Part shown: positions 1 through 6,734 of the stretch, piece after piece
Position numbering within the stretch: the first letter of the stretch is position 1
How the letters are laid out: each line of letters opens with the position of its first letter
Source: Stramenopiles sp. TOSAG23-2
Taxonomy: Eukaryota; Sar
DNA: 11,101 nucleotides
NCBI GenBank assembly: GCA_900128395.1
Contig: LT649965.1
Location: 1-11,101, forward strand
Direction: 5' to 3'
Notes under the pieces: generated by a model
What the model was told of the DNA's origin: nothing
Database searches by the model: none
Seen by the model: only the letters and a program-made list of their open reading frames with translations
Position numbers and translations under genes: made by a program

Positions 1-502
1 GTGGAGTAAATTATTTTTATAGTTCATACGAAAAATATTAATATTTGTTCAATTTGGGTGTGGGATAAGCCAAAGACTTCATCATGATATTTCCATTATT
101 AATATGTGCGTATTTAAAATCGTTCATCTCTGGGATCTCCAGGATCTCCACAATATTAAAATTTTGTTTGAAATATTTAAGGTTTTATGATTCATTAGCA
201 GGTAAATAGGGCGCAGTATTTGATTTTCGTTATGGACATATTATACTAACTGATTATTACATTTATTATATATCATCAATCAAATTATTTGAAACAAATG
301 ACGTAAACATAATTAAAACAACAAGATCATTTCCAGAGTACTGTTGCAAAACTATTTAAAATCAATTATTGTCAACTTAAATATAAAATTTAGAAGAAAT
401 ATTTTGTTGTGTTTGACTCAAATTGTAATAAATATATTTTTTAATCATTTAACAAATTACAAGTTCTCATTAGAGAGAGAATAATACTTATTTTAATTTA
501 AA
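1..502. other. AT-rich gene-free left flank
   Basis: No open frame with coding character is visible on either strand and no tRNA-like motif was found. The stretch is dominated by A/T runs. The only internal structure I noticed is a perfect 9-bp direct duplication (ggatctcca) at 133-141 and 142-150. The right end presumably holds the promoter and 5' leader of the gene starting at 503; no clear core promoter element can be named. Confidence 0.6.
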
Positions 503-1845
503 ATGATGTGGGACATTTTAAAAACAAATATTTCATTTTATACTGTAACATTTTTCATCGCAATCAATATAGTGACTGATAAATGTGATGCGCAAACTAC
601 GTCTACATCAATGTACGATATTATTTTAGTGTCAACAACAACGTCGACGCCATCTTCAATAATAAATAATTCTAATAATACATTAAAAAATTACAACAAT
701 TTTACAAATAATTTAACAAACACCGCAAATAGTACATATGATCATAACAATAATGCATCAATTATAGAAACAGCTTTGCCCTCCAGTGCATCTCCATCTC
801 GTCCTATAAATGGATGGAGTGAAGTATGCAATTTATTTTGCCCTGCAATATGCGAAGCAGGACAATATAGAAACGAAGATAATTTATGTGCAAATTGTAC
901 ACGTGGTCTTATACAGATGCTATGAGCAGCATCAATTGTACAGTGTGCCCTGAAGATTCATATTCATCAGAACTTGGTAATGTTGCACTTGGTCAATGTA
1001 AACTTTGTAGTGATTTTGCTGACCATACTACAACCAATATGAAGGTAGGATGCACCAATCCTGTAGAATCGTGTATATGCAAGGGACAAGATGAGTCTGA
1101 TAATGATGGTATTGGATACGTACTAGCTCCAAAGGGTTCATCTGAATTGTGTTTGCAATGCCCAGTAGGTAGTATTTGTAAGCAAAATGGTGGCACTGTA
1201 GAAACATTAATAACTGCTAAAGGATATTGGAGAAACAAGATAGATTCTATTAGTTTTTACAGGTGTGAGTTGGTTGACATGTGCATTGGAAATGTTTCGC
1301 TGAGCGAAAATGAAACCGCTGATAAACAGTGTTATACGGGCCATACAGGACCGTTATGTAGTTCGTGTTTAGATCATTATACAGCTTCACAGGGACAATT
1401 ATGCACCAAGTGTGAAAATGGCACTTCATATGAAGGCATAACACATTCAGTTATCCTTGGAGGATGCGTTTACATGTTCCTTTTAATACTTTTATTTGTG
1501 TGTAAAACAAAACAAATTGAACGAAATAAAAAAGATGAGAACGAGAAAAATAAAGCAACGGAAGAAACAAAACAAGAAACAAACAAAGATAAAAATAAAA
1601 ATGCAATTCATCACCAAGGTACACATGATAAGTGGACACGTCAACGCACTGTAATTTACTATGTGGCGGTACAAGAGCGCGTTCAAATTTTATTAGGTTT
1701 TTTACAAATAAATGGGAGTTTAAATGTCTCATTTGATGTTCCATGGCCAGGAGAGTTTGAATCATTTCTTGATTTTTCGAAACTAGCTAATCTTGAAATT
1801 TCTGGATTTAGTCGTTTCAATTTTGTAGATTCTTGTAAATACTAA
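503..1845 (+). pseudogene. Cys-rich GCC2/GCC3 (ephrin-receptor-like) membrane protein, frameshifted and C-terminally short
   Basis: Two overlapping frames make one gene. Frame A (503-925, 140 aa) starts with a likely signal peptide (hydrophobic about residues 10-24, cleavage near CDA-QT). A Ser/Thr/Asn-rich linker with many N-glycosylation sequons follows, then Cys-rich sequence from residue 109 (C109, C113, C117, C129, C132). It stops at 923-925. Frame B continues the Cys-rich pattern (NCTVCPEDSYSSE, QCPVGSIC, GYWRN, TGPLCSSC), then has one transmembrane helix (about 1447-1503), a Lys/Glu-rich loop, and the motif ILLGFLQI...DVPWP. The natural joint is at 905-909, where GGT and TCT share t907, so one base is missing. 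Known relatives continue after the DVPWP block into further membrane helices; here the frame stops at 1843-1845. I see the break directly; family assignment rests on motif recognition. It is a pseudogene or a sequencing error plus a short paralogue. Role unknown, probably surface receptor or adhesion-like. Confidence 0.72.
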
Positions 1846-1977
1846 CGAGATTTCTTTTCGTTTGGGCTTTCATTTTAATTTTTAATTTTCCTTAATATAT
1901 ATATTAGTTATATAAAATGATATAATTGCTGTGAAATATGATTAAGGATATATTATTATAAGAAGGCACTTCAAAAT

Positions 1978-2214
1978 TTACTTTTGTGCTTCTTGGAACA
2001 CGAAATCAATGGGAGTTGGTGCTGTGAAGGGCCCGCCCATTATACCACTATACTGGTGGTAATATTTGGGCTTTTTTAATAGCATGATCACATCATCAGG
2101 AATCCATGGCAATCCAGCAATCCAGCAATCCTGCCGCAATCTCAACAATCCAGCAATCAGAAGGATTCGCCGGTTGTTCGCCATTTTCGGACGCCTGGCC
2201 GCACGCATCATCAA
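1978..2214 (-). CDS. Doubtful small ORF in the GC-rich patch, 78 aa
   Basis: The frame occupies almost exactly the GC-richer patch and begins with three ATG codons (MMMRAARRPK...). It is basic at the N terminus, Leu/Ile-rich in the middle (RRILLIAGLLRLRQ), and Gly/Pro-rich near the end (IMGGPFTAPTPIDF). The middle part is partly generated by the 8-bp repeat, which in this frame reads through IAGL-type residues. I recognise no domain. It could be a small gene, a fragment of a mobile or transferred sequence, or a chance frame kept open by high GC. Composition unlike its neighbours is the only positive evidence. Confidence 0.2.
   Translation of the reverse strand: MMMRAARRPKMANNRRILLIAGLLRLRQDCWIAGLPWIPDDVIMLLKKPKYYHQYSGIMGGPFTAPTPIDFVFQEAQK
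2111..2160. repeat. Imperfect 8-bp direct repeats (aatccagc)
   Basis: Perfect units aatccagc lie at 2111-2118, 2119-2126 and 2147-2154. Degenerate units begin at 2101 (aatccatggc), 2127 (aatcctgccgc), 2138 (aatctcaac) and 2155 (aatcag). This looks like slippage-derived short tandem repetition inside the GC-richer patch. Confidence 0.75.
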
Positions 2215-2373
2215 TTAACTACAGTATTAATCTAGAATATATTAACAATTATAAAAAGAATAAAATGTACAAACAACAAACAAGAAGAGAAAATACAAAA
2301 AACATCATATCAGATAATAACATAATTATAAAAACAACAACAATTCCATTTTTTTAAAACAAAAAAATTAAAC

Positions 2374-3633
2374 ATGAGTTTGACAAGAAAAACATACGTA
2401 CTTGGAGGCCATATTACGAAATTTATTGGTTCTCGTCATCCAGATTTTATATGGAAGAAACATCCAGAATTTGGAAAAAAAGAAAACCCAATATTGGAAG
2501 ATTATATTGACGAAGCAGTGAATGGTGCGTTGGAGAATACGGGTGTAAACGCTGAATCAATTGAAAAAGCATGGATTGGTAACTTTTGCGGGGAATTATT
2601 CTCAAATCAAGGTCATTTAGGCGCTGCTGTTGTTGGTGCAAATCCAGGATTAATGCATAAACCAGTTATGCGTGTTGAAGGTGCTTGTGCTTCTGGTGGA
2701 CTTGCTTTTACAAGTGCTGTTGATGCTATCCAAGGTGGTGCTGACGTTACTTTAGTAGCAGGTGCCGAAGTGCAAACAAATGCAAGCGCACGTGTTGGTG
2801 GTGATTATTTAGCACGCGCATCTCATTACACCCGTCAACGTGGCATTGATGATTTTACGTTTCCAGCTATTTTTGCTAGAAGAATTAAAGCATGTCAAGA
2901 AGGTCTTGGTATTACCCCAGAAGATTTAGGAACATTATCTGCAAAAGCATATGCTAATGCAAATAAAAACCCAAAAGCACATATGACCGCAGTAAAAATG
3001 GATAAAGAGACCGCATCAAATACGAGTGATAAAAATCCATGTTTCCTTGGAAACGAAGAATTAAATCCATATTTACGTTTAAGTGATTGTAGTCAAGTAA
3101 GTGATGGTGGTGCTGCATTGATTTTAGTTTCAGAGGAAGGATTAAAAAAATTAGGTAAATCTCCATCTGATGCTATGGAACTTGTTGGAATTGGCCATGC
3201 AACAGGTAATTTATATGAAGATAGCGATCCATTGAAACTTGATACAACAGAAGCTGCTGCAAATAAAGCATATGAAATGTCTGGTTTATCTTCCGATGAT
3301 ATTAATGTTGCTGAAGTACATGATTGCTTCACAATTACAGAAGTATTGATGATGGAAGCATTAGGCTTTGCAGCACAAGGTGAAGGTAAGGATTTAGTAC
3401 GTGATGGTTCTTTGGAAATTGATGGCCGAATCCCATGTAATACTGGTGGAGGTTTAGTTGGATTTGGACATCCAGTTGGCGCTACTGGTGTAAAACAAAT
3501 ATTAGAAGTTTACCGTCAAATGAAAGGACAATGTGGTGGTTATCAAATGAGCACAGCACCAACTCATGGTATCACAGCTAATATGGGAGGAGATGATAAG
3601 ACAAGTGTTGTTGGAATTTTTAAAAATTGTTAA
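2374..3633 (+). CDS. SCP2-type thiolase (acetyl-CoA acyltransferase family)
   Basis: The 419-residue protein has full thiolase length and motif order. The nucleophilic Cys is C105 in EGACASGG. Central DCSQVSDGGAALIL (about 238-251) is typical of the lipid-transfer-protein/thiolase group. HDCF at 316-319 replaces the NEAF of classical thiolases, and GHP at 365-367 lies in GGGLVGFGHPVGATG. The C-terminal CxG motif of classical thiolases is absent (NMGGDD at 403-408), as in SCP2 thiolases, where the HDCF Cys serves as second catalytic cysteine (family knowledge). The expected reaction is thiolytic cleavage of 3-ketoacyl-CoA, or the reverse condensation. No PTS1 (it ends KNC) and no clear PTS2 or transit peptide is visible, so location is open. 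The start is the first ATG of the frame, after an A-rich leader. No SCP2 sterol-carrier domain is fused. Confidence 0.93.
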   Translation: MSLTRKTYVLGGHITKFIGSRHPDFIWKKHPEFGKKENPILEDYIDEAVNGALENTGVNAESIEKAWIGNFCGELFSNQGHLGAAVVGANPGLMHKPVMRVEGACASGGLAFTSAVDAIQGGADVTLVAGAEVQTNASARVGGDYLARASHYTRQRGIDDFTFPAIFARRIKACQEGLGITPEDLGTLSAKAYANANKNPKAHMTAVKMDKETASNTSDKNPCFLGNEELNPYLRLSDCSQVSDGGAALILVSEEGLKKLGKSPSDAMELVGIGHATGNLYEDSDPLKLDTTEAAANKAYEMSGLSSDDINVAEVHDCFTITEVLMMEALGFAAQGEGKDLVRDGSLEIDGRIPCNTGGGLVGFGHPVGATGVKQILEVYRQMKGQCGGYQMSTAPTHGITANMGGDDKTSVVGIFKNC

Positions 3634-3926
3634 AAAAAGAAGTGTTGTAATTTATAATTTTATCATATCATATTTATAAAATACATTGTCAGAAACAAAC
3701 GGGGAGAGACAAAGTAAAAAATCATTTTTGAAATAAAAAATTACGACGAATCAAAAAAATATTTTTAAATCGATAAACATCTGTATTTTTTCTAGAATCA
3801 TACGAATACAAAATACTTTTATAATATTTTAAAAAACACGAGACGAGAATGTTTTCTTTTTCGCATACACTCTTTTTTTTACAGAAACTTTTCTTTTCAA
3901 AAAGCACCCCCCCCCCTACCAGCCTA
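3634..3926. other. Convergent 3' spacer, thiolase / Rab GGTase alpha
   Basis: AT-rich DNA between two convergent stop codons, presumably both 3' UTRs and poly(A) sites. AATAAA occurs on the plus strand at 3732-3737, about 100 bp after the thiolase stop, and is a possible but unproven polyadenylation signal. Short minus-strand frames here are Lys/Phe-rich and look like chance. The one oddity is a ten-C run listed separately. Confidence 0.5.
3907..3916. repeat. C10 homopolymer in AT-rich DNA
   Basis: Ten consecutive C residues (G10 in the minus-strand transcript) lie 10 bp beyond the stop codon of the Rab GGTase alpha gene. This is a striking departure from local composition. It could be a hypervariable homopolymer or a sequencing artefact; exact length should not be trusted. 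Confidence 0.8.
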
Positions 3927-5177
3927 TTACATCTTCCTCAACAAATATTCATAATATTCAGAATGCATTGAATCAGTCTTAAATAGACCAGATAATAATT
4001 CTTTTCGTTTATTATTTATATCATTAATTGTTGAATCATGATCCGCCATTACCACATTTGAATTTTTCAACAATGTCACTTTCTTTTCAAATAAAAATGT
4101 TAAGTGTAATTTACCCCATTTTGATGTAGGTTCGACATTTAATAATTCATTACACATTTTAATTTCCGTATCAATTAAATTAATACACCATGCACGTGCT
4201 GTTAATGATTTTTCCAATGCTTCTGCATCATTATCAGTGGTAGTAGCACGTTTTAATTTTACTTCCGTATCTTCATCTGTTTTTTTTGAATTGTCGTCTT
4301 CCTTTGACGGAACAGTAAGATTATCTGCAGATGTTAAAGAATTCAATCGATTTAAAAAATTTTCATAAAATGTAAAATCCAATAATTGTTCATTACTACT
4401 ATCATCAACAACAAATAAATCAATTGCTTGTGTTATTAACCAACGATGATATATCCATGCAGTTTGATCATCTGGTTCCGTAAAAATTGCTGTATCCACC
4501 GTTTTCAATTCGTTTTTAATTTCTTCCATCGTTAATTTTAATGTCTTTGAACGCTCATGCCATGCTGAATAATTACTAAAATTTCGTTGAATCAACGTAT
4601 CAGTAAATTGAACCTCTTTATTACATATTTCATCTTTCGATAAGTTATTTAATTTTGATAACACACAACGACGATAGTTCCAACAATGAAAATTTCTTTC
4701 ATCTCTTTCTAAAAATTGTGCTGTTAATTGCAATTCTTTTTCCAAGTTCGTGATGCCACCATTTGACAACACCCATTTTCGATGATGCCATGCATAATAG
4801 GATTTTGGATTACGTTTTGATAAAGCAGTTTCTGTCAACATTGATTCTTTCAAATACATTTTATTTAAATCTTCTTGTGTTATTTGACTTTTATTGTCTT
4901 TATCACCATCTTCATTTGTTGTTGGTGGTGTAGGTTGAAAATTATTAAAATGATGTGCCAATATTTCACGTCGATATCCCCATATGGTGTAAAAATCAGG
5001 GTTTACAACGACCATTTTCGATGTCAATTCTAACGTTTTCAACGATGTATCTTTTTTACCTCGTTTTGCTAATAAGACGGCTGCCAATTTTTTATATGCT
5101 TTCATTTTTGCTTGTTTTTTTAATACTTCTTTTTCATTAGGTGCAACACCTTTTGGAAGACGTTTTCTGCCATGCAT
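3927..5177 (-). CDS. RABGGTA: Rab geranylgeranyl transferase (type II) alpha subunit
   Basis: The 416-residue protein starts MHGRKR, as Rab GGTase alpha subunits typically do. It carries five prenyltransferase-alpha (PPTA) helical-pair repeats with the hallmark Trp in the second helix: about 46-73 (NPDFYTIWGYRREIL), 113-138 (NPKSYYAWHHRKWVL), 148-173 (DERNFHCWNYRRCVL), 186-211 (NFSNYSAWHERSKTL) and 222-248 (EPDDQTAWIYHRWLI). With the beta subunit and Rab escort protein, this enzyme attaches geranylgeranyl groups to the C-terminal cysteines of Rab GTPases in the cytosol (family knowledge). An Asp/Lys-rich insertion (about 82-105) lies between repeats 1 and 2, and a second acidic loop (about 290-310) after repeat 5. 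I see no Ig-like or leucine-rich extension as in mammals, so the architecture is closer to yeast BET4. Farnesyltransferase alpha is the alternative but lacks the MHGRK start. Confidence 0.93.
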   Translation of the reverse strand: MHGRKRLPKGVAPNEKEVLKKQAKMKAYKKLAAVLLAKRGKKDTSLKTLELTSKMVVVNPDFYTIWGYRREILAHHFNNFQPTPPTTNEDGDKDNKSQITQEDLNKMYLKESMLTETALSKRNPKSYYAWHHRKWVLSNGGITNLEKELQLTAQFLERDERNFHCWNYRRCVLSKLNNLSKDEICNKEVQFTDTLIQRNFSNYSAWHERSKTLKLTMEEIKNELKTVDTAIFTEPDDQTAWIYHRWLITQAIDLFVVDDSSNEQLLDFTFYENFLNRLNSLTSADNLTVPSKEDDNSKKTDEDTEVKLKRATTTDNDAEALEKSLTARAWCINLIDTEIKMCNELLNVEPTSKWGKLHLTFLFEKKVTLLKNSNVVMADHDSTINDINNKRKELLSGLFKTDSMHSEYYEYLLRKM

Positions 5178-5691
5178 TGTTGTTATTAATTTATATTGAT
5201 GATAATAATAATATTGGCTTTAAAATTTTGTTTCTACTTTCACTTTGTATTGTTATATTTGTATCTATATATACGTTGAGTCTAGTAATATACACAAGAA
5301 AAACACTGCACTTTCAAATTAGTAGATGTATATAAAGTATTATTTTGTCGTGTTGATTTCAATTTTTTTTTTCACTTTTTTCTGTGGAGCACATCATTTT
5401 TTGTTTATAATTTTATTAACATCAATTATTATTTAATTTGTTTGTCGTCCAGTTACAGTATTATCATTCACATAATAATATTCAGCTTCATCATCAACAA
5501 CAACAAGCTTTTATATTATCCAGCTTACCATATTAATATACCACTTTCGTCGTGCATTCTTTCTGCTTTAGGCTTTAACAAAAGAAATAGGACAAGCACA
5601 TATTGAAACATTAATAAAAAATAAAATAGAAGCCGAAGAAGGAATAAATTAATATTTTTTTGGTAATATCAAGCAATATACAAATAAGATC
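5178..5691. other. Divergent spacer, Rab GGTase alpha / membrane protein
   Basis: A 514-bp AT-rich region between two divergent start codons, so it should hold both promoters. I see no defined TATA or initiator element that stands out from the AT-rich background. The right third contains a pyrimidine tract ending in AG (about 5558-5571) followed by an exon-like stretch, listed separately. No RNA gene was found. Confidence 0.5.
5572..5652 (+). other. Orphan exon-like fragment, 26 codons
   Basis: Directly after a plausible 3' splice site (ttctttctgctttag, 5557-5571) lies an open stretch reading GCT TTA ACA AAA GAA ... to TAA at 5650-5652. The 26 residues are Glu/Lys/Ile-rich (core GQAHIETLIKNKIEAEEG) and look like the C-terminal helix of a protein rather than random AT-rich sequence. 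No upstream exon was found between here and the divergent gene at 5177. It could be the last exon of a lost or duplicated gene, an exon boundary in the 5' UTR of the gene at 5692, or chance. I do not recognise the peptide. Confidence 0.25.
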
Positions 5692-6504
5692 ATGGCCTCT
5701 ATTTTAAATTGGATTCAAGCTGATGAGAAAAAAGCATCGTCAAAACATGCTAATTCATATACACATGCAATATTTTCAATATTTTTTGGTTTGTTAGGAT
5801 CAGTTGGGTTAGGATATTTAGCTGTAAAACATAATATTGTAAATAATAACGGCATTGAGGTAGATACAGAAACAATGAAAGGGTATGAATATATTGGGTA
5901 TTTTTTCGCATCATATCATGTAGTTATGATTATATGCCGTACATCAGTAAAAGGTCCAGAAGAATTATATAACCAATTATGGGCATGTAATACTGGCATG
6001 GCATTAGCCACTGTTGGTATATTTTTACACCGCCGTGTATTAGTGGGCGCAGCAGTGGCTGTTGTTTCAATTGATCAATGTTTATGGTACATAGATTGTA
6101 TTTTTAAATTGACAACTGGGAAATTTAAAGTTGGTGTTGCAAAATATCTTGATTGGCCAGAAACACCTTTTGTACAAAAATTATTTTCATGGCATCATTT
6201 ATGGTTTTTACCCGTATGTATTTATTATTTACGTAATACTGGGAATGGTACAATGCCAAATGGATCATTGTATTTAGCAATGATTGGTGTTTTTTCAATG
6301 GGATTGATTTCGCGTATATTAACACCACGTGATTTAAATATAAATATGTGTTTTGAATGTTGGCAAGATGTACATGTATCGTTGTTTCATTTATGTGATA
6401 ATAAAGCGGCATTTATTTATTTACCATGGTTGGTAATTTTATTTAATATTTTAATGATTATTCCATGGCAATTGATGTTGTTTTTGGTAAGAGTGAGAGT
6501 GTAA
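5692..6504 (+). CDS. Unrecognised multi-pass membrane protein, 270 aa
   Basis: I do not recognise a named family. The protein shows six or seven hydrophobic segments: about 26-45, 65-82, 99-112, 115-137, 167-181, 191-210 and 241-264. The short N terminus is charged and has no signal peptide (MASILNWIQADEKK). The most conserved-looking part is the centre: CNTGMALATVGIFLHRR (99-115), SIDQCLWYID (126-135) and a Trp/His cluster SWHHLWFLP (166-174). The pattern of a Cys-containing helix, an arginine pair, a W-Y-x-D helix and a His-His-Leu-Trp helix loosely resembles uncharacterised bacterial and protist integral membrane proteins that I know only as hypothetical. The clustered His, Trp and Cys could bind a metal or ligand, but that is inference. 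The start is the first ATG in the frame, with an in-frame-stop-rich leader upstream. It is convergent with the CobW gene. Confidence 0.8.
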   Translation: MASILNWIQADEKKASSKHANSYTHAIFSIFFGLLGSVGLGYLAVKHNIVNNNGIEVDTETMKGYEYIGYFFASYHVVMIICRTSVKGPEELYNQLWACNTGMALATVGIFLHRRVLVGAAVAVVSIDQCLWYIDCIFKLTTGKFKVGVAKYLDWPETPFVQKLFSWHHLWFLPVCIYYLRNTGNGTMPNGSLYLAMIGVFSMGLISRILTPRDLNINMCFECWQDVHVSLFHLCDNKAAFIYLPWLVILFNILMIIPWQLMLFLVRVRV

Positions 6505-6540
6505 AAAGTATTTTAATACGCACACGGTGTAGTAGATGAC

Positions 6541-6572
<32 letters not shown>
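6541..6572. repeat. Compound microsatellite (AT)7(GT)9
   Basis: Perfect AT repeats at 6541-6554 run directly into GT repeats at 6555-6572 in the convergent 3' spacer. A second short GT tract follows at about 6584-6595, and complementary CA tracts occur at about 6665-6674 and 6686-6693, so transcripts from either strand could fold back here. Confidence 0.9.
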
Positions 6573-6734
6573 CAATGTTTCAAAGTGTGTGTGTGGTATG
6601 TATTTTTTAAATGAAAAACCTTCGTAAAATATTTTTTTATATTAATTTTTTATTTTTTTTGAATCACACACACATGAACATGCAAACACACACAAAAAGC
6701 TACACGTAATTTTATACTCTCGTACGTACTTTTA

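Larger units (their letters stand above)
1846..2373. other. Spacer with a GC-richer patch upstream of the thiolase gene
   Basis: The first about 130 bp are AT-rich and contain none of the membrane-helix coding expected if the broken receptor gene continued. Positions about 1978-2220 are clearly richer in G and C than anything nearby (for example gggcccgccc at 2029-2038) and contain 8-bp direct repeats and a small hairpin (TACCAC at 2043-2048 pairing with GTGGTA at 2056-2061). From about 2220 to 2373 the sequence returns to A-rich leader-like DNA directly before the thiolase start codon. The A-rich stretch is likely the thiolase 5' leader and promoter. Confidence 0.5.

Noticed and set aside
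895-925. Programmed -1 frameshifting in the receptor-like gene
   Set aside because: No X-XXY-YYZ slippery site or obvious downstream structure is visible; a one-base deletion or read error is simpler.
2106-2357. Plus-strand frame of 83 codons before the thiolase
   Set aside because: The first part is the aatccagc repeat and the second part is A-rich leader (Asn/Lys/Ile). It looks like chance, though it lies over the GC-rich patch.
3722-3907. Minus-strand 61-codon frame in the convergent spacer
   Set aside because: Lys/Phe/Tyr-rich composition is what AT-rich non-coding DNA produces, and it lies in the expected 3' UTR.
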